From assembly GCA_963970005.1 (NCBI GenBank), contig CAXAMN010021718.1, positions 87,306 through 151,305 of the forward strand: a DNA stretch of 64,000 nucleotides. Direction: 5' to 3'. Every line of letters starts with the position of its first letter. Within the stretch, counting starts at the first letter, position 1. The notes under the pieces were generated by a model. The model made no database searches, was not told where the DNA came from, and saw only the letters and a list, made by a program, of their open reading frames with translations. A program made the position numbers and the translations under genes. The DNA comes from Durusdinium trenchii. Its lineage: Eukaryota; Sar; Dinophyceae; Suessiales; Symbiodiniaceae. This document shows, piece after piece, positions 1-12,200 of this stretch.

Positions 1-482
1 CCATGTAGCATTTCTATTCGTTTGTCTCCCAGCCTGCACTGCTGGTGCCCGCCCTTGTCCGTTGGCCATGAAGCATTTCTATTAATTTGTTTCCCAGGTC
101 CGTTACTGCCGCTGTCCGCCCTTTTCCGTTGGCCATGTAGCATTTCTATTCATTTGTCTCCGCTGGTGTCCGCCCTTTTCGTCGGCCATGCAGCGTTTCT
201 ATTCATTAGTCTCCCAGGTCTGTCACTGTTGGTGTCCGCCCTTTTCCGCTGGCGATGCAACATTTCTATTCATTTGTTTTCCAGGTCTGTCACTGCTGGT
301 GTCCGCCCTGTTCCGCTGGGCATGCAGCATTTCTATTCATTTGTTTCCCGGGTCTGTCACTGGTGCTGCCGCCCTTTTCCGCTGGTCATGTAGCATTTCT
401 ATTCATTTGTCTCCCATGTGATTTCTTTCTTTTTGTCTTTCAGGTTTGGTGCCTGCGCTGCTGTTTTCTGCCCTGTCCGCTG
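1..482 (+). repeat. 67-bp tandem repeat, about seven copies
   Basis: Copies begin near 1, 66, 133, 186, 253, 320 and 386. Most are 66-67 bp; the third is shortened to 53 bp and the last diverges. Each copy carries CATTTCTATTCATTTG, then a pyrimidine-rich stretch ending CCCAG, then GTCCGCCCTTTTCCGCTGG. The CTCCCAG core looks like a 3' splice site. Short ORFs through the array differ between frames and reflect the repeat rather than a protein. Confidence 0.85.
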
Positions 483-1070
483 GAACAGGTTCGCCTGTGA
501 AAGGTTCTTGCTCCTTTGCAAGGGGTGCGTGACTGTCTCCGGGATTGCATTCCTGCCACACTGTGTAACTCTCTCAGCTTTGTTTTCCTTTTCGGGCAAC
601 CGTTGGATGAATGACCGGATTGGATTTCGGCGGCGTGGCAGCGATCTCTCTCTGTTCAATTGGGGCGGAGGGCATACGTCAGGCACCAAAAATCAATTTC
701 ATGTCACATCCTTCGCTCCTCATGCTTTTATTTCTTGTCCTCACGTGGTCAGCTCCCCGCTGACTGAGCAGCATGACCAGCATCATGTTCGCACTTGAAG
801 AATAATTCCCCAAAAGGTTTACTGTTAGGGCTTCTCAATTCTTTCTTAAGATGTGTCCGCCCGCTCTGTACTGCTGTGTCCCTCTCTGCCTTGCAACCCT
901 TTACATTTGTCTCCCAGCTCTGGACGTCGCAAGCTCTAGTTTCGATTTTGAAAAACACAAACTGTTTGGGGTCTACGGTGGTGTAATTTAAACATTACCT
1001 TTGAACACTCTCTTTGACGGTCACCATTCAACAGCGTAATTCACTTCATCCATGCGAAACACGACCAGGG
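483..1070. other. no assignable gene
   Basis: Unique sequence following the tandem array. Short ORFs run on both strands but none shows a recognisable domain. A lone relative of the array's acceptor-like core (catttgtctcccagctctgg) occurs near 904-923. Confidence 0.4.
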
Positions 1071-1194
1071 CAAGAAGCTACTAGGGGCTCCTGGCCTTAC
1101 TACTAGGAGCAAGAGGACGCTACGAACGGGGCTCCGGGCATCGCTAGGAACGGAGCGATCGGACGCTACTAGGAACATCGCTACGAACGGAATG
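1071..1194 (+). repeat. module array
   Basis: Modules aacaagaag-like, gggctcctggcctta, gagcaag, gagcgatcggacg and catcg are joined by CTACTAG and CTACGAACG connectors. Both connector types occur in the same array. Confidence 0.85.
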
Positions 1195-1350
1195 CCTCTC
1201 CTTCCTTTCGCCTGACACGCACGCGCCGTGTACCTGCGCCCGCGAATGCGTTTCCTCGGGACGGTGGACACGGGCGCCGGCAACGGCGAGGCCGTGTACC
1301 GAGCCTCGGTGGAAAGGACGAGGGGAAGAGGAGGGGCGCATGGTACCTCA

Positions 1351-1402
1351 CCTAATAGCAACCTAAGAGCGATGGCCTCCACCTTACTGGCGATGGCTTC
1401 CA
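1351..1402 (-). repeat. short module array (ggccatcgc type)
   Basis: Reads as gcgatggcctccacc units separated by taatag, taagag and tactgg; the complement is the gttggaggccatcgctac module. Confidence 0.7.
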
Positions 1403-1944
1403 AACGAAGAGCGAAGAGGAAGAGGCCCAGAGGACCATCTTTAAGGTTGTGACATTCCCAACTCCGGTCAGGAACTGACCTCATTGTACTGGAGTTGGTC
1501 ATACCAGAACACCAATGATCTCAATGATCTCAATGGTGGTTTTGAAGACCAGGTTTTACTGGGTCAGAACTGGACTTGTTGTCTTCCAGAGAAGAAGTGT
1601 CCAGATGTCCAGATGGCGCTGGCGTGTGAGACCTTGTGCAAAGAGAAAACATCCTCCGTCGACGGGTGCTGGGAGCTCCAGCTGTCCAAGGAAACTGCTT
1701 GAATGGCCTGAAGCTGGTGGCTGCAGAGGACATTGATGTGCCTGGTTGGGGGGTCTGTGACGGTCTCTGTTTTCACCAAATGGAGGCAAACAGCAGCTTG
1801 ACCAACCGGACTGCCCACCAAACAGCAGCTTGTGAACTGACTCCATGAGTACAAGATATACCAATAAGCTCATGGGGTCGAATTAAACTTCCCCGAGCGA
1901 TGTTTCGCTGGTGCGAAAGCGTTAAGGAATGAGAGAATTCGTTG

Positions 1945-2037
1945 TTAGTAGCAAAGGGAACCTAATAGTGAGTGGCCTCCACCCTAATAGCGATGGCCTC
2001 CAACCTACTAGCGATGGCCTCCACCTAATAGCGTCCT
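1945..2037 (-). repeat. module array
   Basis: Three to four copies of agcgatggcctccaaccta with ctaatag and ctactag connectors, complement orientation. Confidence 0.8.
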
Positions 2038-2912
2038 AACTGAGATGGAATGAGAGAATGGACATGGAACTTCTATTGGGGAGCTCATTCCCGAATTCTC
2101 TCTACTAAGTATCATTCTGTTTGGGGTTGCTGCAAAACACGACTTGCAGAACTGCTGAAGCCTCAGTTTCTATCAGGACATTGGAGCTTGCGAGAGCTTG
2201 CGAGCCTAAATGAACCATGATGGTCTCAAGAAGAAACCTAGAACCTGAAGGATCTTTATTTTGGACCACCAACCACCCATATTTTGGAGTCCTTTCCTAT
2301 CAAGAACAGGGGTCACGTCTGGGCTCTAGGAATAAACACCCTTTGAAATATGGACCATGTGACCTTGGGATCTTGGTGGCGAAGAGCCAGCAACACCTGG
2401 CCCAAAGCCGTAGACGCTCGTTGTTTTCCATGTGTGGAATTGGCCCTTATCACTTTGAAAAAAGAACATGCCACCAGCACGTAACCAGGCCGAACGAGGG
2501 CAGGTCTGGGGCTTGTCGCTGGACTCTGCGCAGAGGTGCAGAAAGGCCGCATCTATTGGAGCAGCAAAGTGGATCTTCCGAGTAAAAGCTTTGAAGCTTG
2601 GCCGAGCAGCGGCTTTGCGCAGCGGGATCCGTTGAACACTTGTGGTGTTTAGACGCATCTACTATAACCTGATCGATTCGCCGTTCATGGTCGTTTCAGA
2701 ATGACTTTGCATCTTGGAAGAGAAACATGTTTGGGTGATTTCTGCGGAAAGTCCACAGTTGGTTGGCACCGACCTTCCTTCTTTGGATTTTCCCGGCGGG
2801 CATGGCGAGAATGATCCACTTCTCGGCATCGGTTTCGCTGAAGTTGCCTGCCTCGGCGGGAGATGTTCCAAGCAGCTGACAGCGACTTCAAGAGCAAGAG
2901 GAGATTGCACAG
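2038..2912. other. unassigned, possible 5' exon material
   Basis: No gene can be assigned. The plus-strand frame around 2714-2880 reads as fairly protein-like, including IGFAEVACLGG, and could be an N-terminal exon of the methyltransferase gene that follows. The match is too weak to call. No promoter is proposed. Confidence 0.25.
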
Positions 2913-2992
2913 CGACGGCTAGTAGGTTGAAGGTGATTGCTAGTAGAGTGGAGGTGGAGGCCATCGATATTCGGTTGGAGGCGGCTATTAGA
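2913..2992 (+). repeat. degenerate module array
   Basis: Contains gctagtaggttgaagg, gctagtagagtggagg, ttggaggcggctattag and a ggaggccatcg core, with substitutions. Confidence 0.6.
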
Positions 2993-3091
2993 ATCACCAC
3001 ATCAAACGCCAAGTCGTCAGACCGTCAGACACCAGAAATCTCCATCGACTCCATTCATGTGGTCTTCCCCTCATCCGCCCATCCGCTTTAG

Positions 3092-3227
3092 GAATTGCTT
3101 TGAGAAGATCTTTCTCATTACGTATCAGGGCACCGACTGGCCCATTCCGCACGGCGGTGGATGGGACGACGCCTTGGACTTCTGGGAAACTGTGTGTGGC
3201 CGCGTGACCTCCTTTCGCGTCAGCTGC
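3092..3227 (+). CDS. methyltransferase exon, N-terminal THUMP region
   Basis: The acceptor is the AG at 3090-3091 after a pyrimidine-rich stretch. The frame reads CFEKIFLITYQG, then GGGWDDALDFWETV, then VTSFRVSC before a stop. This follows the family pattern of a hydrophobic strand, a W..AL..W segment and an FRVTC strand. The donor is unclear: no good GT follows the cysteine codon (3225-3227), so a GC donor is possible. Confidence 0.6.
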
Positions 3228-6200
3228 GCCTTGCTCTGACGGACTTTGAACCTCCCTGCCCTTCTCTCATGTTGGCGGTGTAGAAGACGGTGATGTCTTT
3301 GGACAGCAATGCCTTTTTGTTTGAGGCATGTTGTTGCCTTTCCACAGAACTTTGAGTGCCATATGGTAAAAGATTATCTACCTTCAAAACCCTATAAACA
3401 GCCATTTGCAAGTAACTTCAATCATCATAGATTGCTGGTTGTGTTGAAACATGTTGAAACTATACACACATTATATATATATATATGTATAGTCCCCAGA
3501 GCGTTGTGAGACTTCTATGTGTACACTTCCCCAAGGTAAGAAGTCCTCCTCTTCGGCAAGTTCGTCGAGCTCCTTGGAAGCTCAGCTGTGGCAACGAGGA
3601 ACACATCTTCACCAGACACGACCCACGGGACTGCCATGCTTACCAATCAGTTGGGGTGGTGCCAGGGGAGTCAATGGGGCGGCATATATTCCAGTCCCAT
3701 GGAGCGTTTGGGATTGGGACGTGAGACACTAGCTGCTGTCCTGACTGGTGCGACTGGCAAGGAAGTTTGGGAATGGACCCGAAGGAATCCGTCGTTGAGG
3801 GGCAGGTCATTCTCTCATCTACTACGAGTCGCACCAGTCAAACATATGTGACTATAGCCTGAATTCTTTAGCTTTGCAGCTTTGCGGTGCATGGGGCCTG
3901 TTTGCTTACCGGGTGCAGGAGGTCAGCCACACAAAAAGCTGGAGGCCGGATCAACATGATCTGCCTGGACCTTCAAAGTGACCGAACTTGAGATCCCAGA
4001 ATGAGGTCAAAGATTGGAAGGTCCTGGAAGCTTGTGAGATGTTTGCCACCTGTTTGTCCTCAGGATCTCGAGCGCTCCTTGGGATCAGTCCTGCAAGAGC
4101 CTTGCCTGCCTGTTCTGCTGTTTACATCTGAGCAGACGCGATGTTTCCTGCCCTTTGGGGGTGCATCTCGGAGTAGCTCGCGGGCTCAGACCCTTTGTTA
4201 TAACAGCTGAGCAAAGCTGTTTGGCTTTTTGGTGTCAGCCTTGCTTTTGTGATGAGCAGAGACTCCCTCTTTCCTTTTCGACGGGAGAAAACCTTTCGAC
4301 GGACCGAAGCCCGCGTCTTCACCGTCGCTTCTCCGGTTTTCGTGGCGAGGACCACTTTGCTTGGCCCTTGCAGCTGCGCTCGCCCCACTTGGAAGTCTGG
4401 CTCTTCGTGACGGAGGCGCCTGATCGCAAGTCTCCGCGACGGCGACGCGGTCACCGATGTTTGGACGAAGGGGTCCGACACGAGGAACCTCCATTTCTGG
4501 TGCTACAATTTCAATGCCTAAAAGGATCAGGAGCGCATCTGAAACTACATGTTACATGCATCTATACGTGCTAAAAGACCTCCATAAGACTGCTTGACCC
4601 CAACCGATTCGCAGGGCAGAGCGAAAAAAAGCAATTGCAAACCTCCATGGGGGGTGAAGTCGTCTCCAACTGAATCTTCTCCGACCTTCATCTCCAATCT
4701 TTCTCGGATGCAGGACTGCCATACCGCGGGCCTGTTGCTGCTGCGGCAAGCGCAAGCGCGACCGGTCTACACCTCGTCGACCGGTTTCCTGGTTTTGCTG
4801 AATCAGGGGATTTTTTCCCGAACTGGTTCTGAATTCTCTAACCTGAGGACTAAGCTACTAGGGGCTCCTGGCCTTTCTACTAGGAGCGATCGGACGCTAC
4901 TAGGGGCTCCTGGCATTACTACTAGTTGCATTCTTACTAGCAGGAACAAGAAGCTACTAGGAACAAGTGCATCGCTACTAGTAACAAGTGCCTTACTAGT
5001 AGTAACAAGAAGCTCAGCAACTATACGTTCCGGTCTCCGAAGCTCAGCAACTCTAAGGTTTACATCCCAACGTGGCCTGGGCCATGGTGACCGCCGCTGC
5101 GATTCAGTCCGGCGAGGCGGTCGGGGGCAGCGCTTTGATCGGTGCCATGAAGTAGCCGAGGAGGATCACCCTCGAGGGTTCACGGAGTTCACCGTTCTGT
5201 GTCATTTTTCAGGTGGGAAGCAGCTCATACCGGGTTCGGTATGGCAGTTATACACTGAACACTGAACACTTCCAGGTTCAATGTCAAAGTTTGTCGCCAT
5301 AGGGCTGGGAAGACATGCTTGTTAAGCGTGCATCCATTCTGATGATGGACATTGATCCACTCATTTTTTGGCTGATTCATCTAAAGAGAGGGGATTTGGT
5401 TTCCGGGACACAAGGAGAGCGACATTTCCAGTTCAAGATTGCATGGCTACCAACTGTAGGATCCTTTTCTTTAGTGTTGTTTTTAGATGCTTTTAGGTGC
5501 CTCATCGAGGAAGAGCGGCTGAGCGAATTCGTGATGGCGGGAAGTGGGATGGATCGATGGGGTCAACGCAGACCTTTACTGATCGGACCATAGGCCTTCA
5601 TCGCTCGTAGGTTGGAGGCCATCGCTCGTAGTAACGAGAAGCTACTAGGGGCTCCTGGCATCGCTACGAACGGAGCGATCGGACGCTACGTTCGGGGCTC
5701 CTGGCCGTACTACTAGGAACAAGAAGCTACTAGGTTGGAGGCCGGGGAGACCATCGCGTTGGAGGCCATTGCCCATTTTCCATGTTCCTTGCCGGGTGCA
5801 GTGACAAGGAGTGTAGAATGAAATCGCCATCACCACAGGAGTCCCAATCGCTCAGATCCTTTAATTGCTCAAATGGAACAGATCATTCATTTGTTTTCCC
5901 AGTTTCTCCTGTGCACTGAAAACCCCGTGTACGCCCAGAGGCAGCTTAAATGATGCTTGAGCTTCAAGAAGTCACGAGCAACAAAGCTCCCCTAGATGCA
6001 ACTCTCGGACGGTCCAACCCCGCCACTAACAAGAAGCTAGTAGTAACAAGTGCCACGCTACTAGTAACAGGTGCCACGCTAGTAGTAACAAGAAGCTACT
6101 AGTAACAAGTGCCTTACTGCGTAAGAAAAGCTACGTAACTCCACACCTTGAAACGACCTGTACAAACAACCGACATACAGGCCTTTGAGGTTCGAGAAAA

Positions 6201-9200
6201 GCTCGCATGGTAGCGGAGCTGAGAAGGTCAGCACCCAAGGCTTGGTGCTGACTGGAGCTCCAGTTTAAAGGCCTTTGTTTGAGCGCGCCACCCGCCGAGC
6301 CACCCATAAACTGGTGTAGCACGTTCTCGCAATCCTTGCCTGAGAGTACCTGAAGGAGATCCTCACCTTCGACGCCCTTGGACTACAGGAGGTTCTACTG
6401 GCTGGTGACTGAGGAGGTTGGTGGAGAGCACCAAAGCACGATGGACCAGTCGGAGATGAGCGGCCTTGCACAAGCTGTCATAGCTGCTGCAACAGCCGCT
6501 GCTCAAGCAGCGCAGGCGGCGGCGTCGAGTGGACAAGCAGGAGGACAAGGTGAAGAGCATGGAGTGTTGAAGAAGGATTTGGCCAAGCTGATACCGAGAC
6601 CCGGTGCCTTCAACCCCATCGACCGGGAGCAGGAGGTCTTGCAATGGAGAGACTGGTACTGGACGATCAAGCAGTACCTGGTGGTGGTGGACAGTGCCTT
6701 TCAGGAGGAGCTGGAGAAGCTTGAGGCCAACCCTGGAACAGAGGTGGATTGGGAGCTCTTAGATGAAGGTGAACAGCAGCGGAGTCGATTTCTCTACAGT
6801 TTGTTGGGAAGTTTGGTGCAAGGAAGGTTGACTGGGGTGATAAAGAATGTGGAGAAGTTCAACGGCATGGAAGCCCTTAGGCAGCTGTTGATGAACTGTC
6901 AACCTCAAGCCAGAAACAGAACAATGAACTTGCTGCAGGGCATAATGTCCTATCCGAGTTTCAACATGAAGAGTTCTCTACTGCCTCAAATCCTGAAGTT
7001 GGAGGAACACTACCTGCAGTATGAGCGCCTTGGTGGAAAGCTGTCCCAGGACATGAAATCCGCTGTCCTGCTCAGAGCTGTGTCCGGCCAGATGAAAACT
7101 CATCTAAACTTGACCCTGAACGAAGGCAGTTCCTACGGAAAGATCAGGGAAGCAATCATCGCCTTTGACACTGCTACGACCAAATGGAATGAGTCAGGTG
7201 CCTTGACCTTTTCTGGAGTGAGCCCAATGAATGATCCCAATGGTGCGATGCCAATGGAGGTCGACAGGATCAAAGGTGATGGAAAGAAGGGCAAGAGCAA
7301 GTCGAAGGAGCAGAAGGGCAAGGGCAAGGGTAAAGAGGACAAGTCCAAGAGCAAAGGAAAAGGCGGCAAATCCAGTGGCAAAGATGGGAAAGGCAAGGGT
7401 GGTGGCAAGGAAGGAAAAGGTGGCAAGGGAAAGAATCCCAGTGAGGTGTGTTGGACCTGCGGCAAGCCGGGCCACATGGCCAAAGATTGCTGGCGTGTGA
7501 GACAGGTGGAGTCGCCAGCCACCCAAAGCATTGCAGGTTCACACACGACTTCACCTTCGACTACTTTGACAACAAGCTTGACAAGTGGTGGAGGTGTTGA
7601 GATGAATTCAAATGCCAAGAACATTCGACGAGTTTCACAACCAGTGATCTTCGACTTGAGAGAAGGGAGTGATGCTGGTGCAATTCGCATGGTGAGCCAA
7701 GTTGAATTTTTCAACATCGCCTCCGATGATGAGAATGAGTATGACGGCTACATGGTGAACACTGTAGTCGAGACCGATAATGAGGAGGTGAACTTGGAGC
7801 TCTATGAAGAAGGTGGAGAAAGGCAATCGTTCAAGGTGATTGTCGACTCAGGTGCTGATGCGTCGATCTTCCCAGGAAGGTTCCTTGAGCAGACAGTGAA
7901 CGACAGGACACTGCAGGAGGCACCCCATCTACAGGATGCCCAAGGCAAGAAGATCAAAAGCTATGGCAACAAGGACGTGGACATTATGATGGTGACGTCC
8001 GAGGGCCAGTGCGTGGTCCTGAAAGAGAAGGTCACGTTTAGTGACATGGTCAGCCAGCCGATTCTTTCTTTCGGTCGCTTGATGAGGAGTGGGTGGTCCA
8101 TTGATGGACGGAAGCAGTGCCTCAAGAATGGAAGCTTGGAGGTCCCGTTAGCGTTTCAGAATCAGAGCTTGGTGGTGGATGCTTCGATCCGAGTCATCAC
8201 AGAGCCCATGGTGATTCGCACGCTGGGAGTCAAGCTTGGAGATGAGCTGGAAAGCCTGGCCAACAGTGGCTATGGCTGGAAGAAGAAGGATGACTTCTGG
8301 GTCGGACTGCACCTCAGCACAAAGTTTCAGAGTCCACAGTTCATTCCTGGCTTTCGTGATCAAGGTGAAGGTGTTTGCCGGTCGACCTTGGTGGAACGAG
8401 ATGGAGGCTGGGAACTTGTGGAGATGGCTGAGCCATTAGATGGGCTCGAAGAACAAGAAGGTGAGATTGAAGAGCTTCGAGAAGTGGGTCTAAGCAAAGT
8501 GATGACCTTTGTAGCACCAGAGGGAACAGTTCCTGAAGTTTTCGGGTTCGAGATCGACAGTGCAGTTCAGTTGGGTCCCAAACCAGACATGGAAGAGTTG
8601 GCAATCCCTCAGGCTGGAGATGATGAGTTTGAGGAACTTGGAGGAGCTGAGATTCCTGGAGGAGAAGACCAGGAGCAGGGCCGAGACCTCGACGATCAAA
8701 TGGTCCAGTATGAAGTTGGAGTGGCTGTCCCGGAAGAGATCAGGGTGAACGATGTGACCTTGACACTGGAGAGTCCACTCAGGAGCCTGAGAGCAGCCTG
8801 TGCCTTCTACCAAATCGGTCAAAGTGGAGGTAAGCAGAAGTGCTTCAGCAGGTTGGTGGCCCACCAAGGAGCGCTTGAGTTGATGATGGCAAGAGATTTG
8901 GCTGCGAGAGGACAAGCTATGGGGCAGAGGATCCCACTTGAGCAGGTGGCAGCTAAAGTCCCAACAGAAGCTGAGAGGAAAGCTCACGAGCTGACACACG
9001 TCCCTTACGCCCCTTGGTGTCCAGCTTGCATCAAGCATCGTGCACGACCAGACCAACACCGGAGAAGTGGTAAGTCGCATGATCAAGGATGCCCGACCAT
9101 CTCATTCGACTTTTGCAAAGTAAAAGCGAAAGGGTCAGCGGCTTTGGGAGCCGAGGAGGAGGACCAAGCCCAAGAGGGTGTCCATGATGAAGAAAGTGGT

Positions 9201-12200
9201 GCACTTTGGCTGATTGCGGTGTGCTCAGAGACAGGATCTTTGCTGGGTCTCCCATTGAAATCGAAGAACCAGATGAATCTCATTACCCATGAGTTGCTGG
9301 CATTCACCCAAGTCTTAGGACATGAAGCGGTACAGTACTACTGCGACAATGAGCCGACAGCTAGGCAGATTGTTCGTCTTCTGGTTTCCTCAAGGACAGC
9401 AATGGGATTGAAGACCACGATGCGCACAACAAAACTCTACGACTCAGCTGGAAATTCCTTGGCGGAGAATGCAGTACATAGAGTCAGGGGTCTAGCTGCT
9501 TCGATGATGGAGAGTCTGGCGGAGAAGATCGGGCTCAGGTTCCATCACCAACATCCTCTATGGTCATGGGCCTGTCGGCACGCAGCTTGGACGCTGAACA
9601 GGTACCAAGTGTTGAGAGGCACCACAAGCTTCGAACTCACACACGGGAAAGCCTATGAGGGAAAGGTATGCCCTTTTGGAGAGGTTGTCTTTGCTTATTC
9701 CAAGCAAAAGCAAGGCTTCAAAGCTGATCCAAGGTGGAAAGTTGGAATCTGTCTTGGCAAGACCGAGGTACAAGATGCTTGGGTCATTGGAGACGGGAAC
9801 AGAGTCTTTCTGAGCAAGTCCCTGAGGAGAGTTGCAGATGCTAGCACTCGCTACCTGGCTTGCTATCAGGCCTTCACAGCCTACTCGTGGGAGTTCCAGC
9901 AGAACTTTGGGGGCAGGATTGTGCCTTCAAAGCGAGTGGCAGCCATGGTTGGAGGACCTTTGCTCGGACTGCCAACAGCCGAGACGAAGGGAATAGCGGT
10001 TGATGATGATGATGCACGCGAGATCATAGCTTTCTCCAAGTCCTATGCTGGAAAGCTGGAGGAGGTGAAGGACTTGGTGGAGGTCGAGAATAAGCAGCTC
10101 AGTGAGAAAGAAGGGCAGACAGAGGAGCAAAAGTTGGCAGAAGAAAAGAAGCAAGATTATGCAGAGGAGAAAGTCAGTGTCCCAGAAATCAGGACACGAG
10201 ATGCCAACAGCATTGATGAGGAGAACAACCAAGCCGGTCCTTCTGCTCCTGCAACTACTCCCAGGAGTTTGGCACAAAAGATGAATTTGGAAACTGAAGG
10301 AAGTGCAGGAGATCCCAAGAGGTTGAAGTTGACTCCAACAAAACCAATCCATGAGAGTGAAGGGGAGTTATCTGAGCCAAAGAGGTTGAAGACGTCTGGA
10401 GAAGGTCCGCAAGTTGAGAGAAGAGTAGAGGCAACAGCAGTTGGACAGGATACCTACTACCACATGGACCAGTTCTTCGGAGAGGAGGAGATCTTAGCGT
10501 GTGGAGAAGGGGATGGAGAAGAAGACTCAAAGGTGGCAATACCAGCAGAGCTGTGGTCTTCAGCTTCCTTGGAAAGAGTGCCACCGGATCCACCCTTCTG
10601 GATCGATGAGTTGGCCGACGCAGTAGAAGAACAGAGACTTCTGAGCATGGGAGTACTGGAGGCCATGGAAGAGGAGAAGGTTGGATTCAAAAGGTTGACA
10701 ACTCGGTTCGTGAGGGACTGGAGAGTGAAGCCTCGACCAGATCTTCCAGGCTCACCTAAGCAGTTTCTCAGAAGGTCAAGATTAGTGGCACGAGAGTATG
10801 CTGTGGACAGAAGAGATGACGTGCACAGTCCTGCAACAGGAGGCCAAACACTACGCCTTCTTCCCATCATCTACCTCACGAAGAAGCTGGAAGAGAAGAG
10901 CGGAGGTGAGCCCTACTGGTTGGGTTCGATGGACGTCAAAGATGCCTTTCTTCAGGTACCCCAAGAAGAACCTACTCAGGTGAAGACAGCTCGGGGGTAC
11001 TATGAGGTGAAGAGAAACCTACCAGGCCAGCGCTTGGGAGCAAAGGCATGGTTCGACTACTTTACGGATTGGCTGAAGGAGAGAGGCTTCAGTTTCTCAG
11101 ACATCAATCCCTGTCTGGGAAGGAAAGGTGAACAGATGATGGTCCTCATCCACGTAGATGATGTGATGTATGTGAGCGCAAAGTACTACATGGAGAACAC
11201 CTTCCTCCCGGACATCCGCAAGAGATTCGACATCTCAGAGCAACACTTGTCTGACAACGGCACGACTTTCACCTTCCTACGAAGGACCTACGAACAAGTG
11301 AATGAAGGTCTCAAGATTTTGCCAGGAAAGTATGCAGAGAGCATGGTGGAGCAATATGAGGAGAAGCTAGGACGAGTGAAGATACAAAAGCTGCCATGTG
11401 GACCGGAGATGCTGGAGTTTGATGGCACAATGTTGCTGAATGCAGAGCTGTCGAGCATGTACAGATCTTTGGTCGGATGTGGCATCTACTTGTCTCAGGA
11501 GAGGATTGACGTATCCTTCACCATCAAAGAGCTTGCGTCATCGATGTCAGCACCAACCACCGGAAGCCTGAAGAAGTTGGGAAAGTAGGCTATTTGAAGG
11601 GGACACTTGGACAACACAGTTTGCTGCCGTATCCAGATCCTGGCCATGGACATTCAACAAGGAGTACGACAACGAGATGGCTGTTGGAGACTTTTACTGA
11701 CAGTGATTGGTCAGGGGCCAAAGGACATCGAAGATCAACCTCAGCTGCGATTCACATGCTGAATGGGGCGGTCATCTTGGCCAGCTCGCGTGGCCAGAAA
11801 TCAGTGTCATTGAGCTCAGCGGAGGCCGAGTTAAATGCACTGGTCAGTGGAGCAGCAGATGGCATTACTTGAGGAGGTGTCTTGAGTTCCTAGTTGAGGA
11901 GGAGGTCACTCACTACTGCCTGGTTGACAACTCCGCAGCGCTCCACTTATGTCACAGAAAAGGTCCGGGCAAACTGCGGCACATTGCAGGGAAACTCCTA
12001 TGGATCCAGGACATGGTGGCGCAAGGAGACCTCGAAGTAAAAGCAGTGGGGACGGTTTCCAATGTTGCGGACTTGGGCACAAAACCACTACCAAAGGCAA
12101 GGGTGAATCTCCTTCTGCATTGGTGCCAGATCTACAATGGGGATGGTGAAAGAATCGGCCAGGAGGAGTACCACAACCTTGAAGAGAGAGCGGTAAGCAA

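Noticed and set aside
22-500. Overlapping ORFs at the left edge as a repeat protein
   Set aside because: The 67-bp period shifts frame every unit and the units carry indels, so no frame encodes a consistent repeat.
5315-5593. 92-codon ORF upstream of the retrotransposon
   Set aside because: It lies in the methyltransferase intron, shows no domain and overlaps no conserved segment.
7133-7717. 194-codon minus-strand ORF opposite gag
   Set aside because: It mirrors the lysine/glycine-rich gag segment on the other strand and is low-complexity; no independent support.
8490-9086. 198-codon minus-strand ORF opposite integrase
   Set aside because: Shadow of the polyprotein; the plus strand has clear catalytic motifs.
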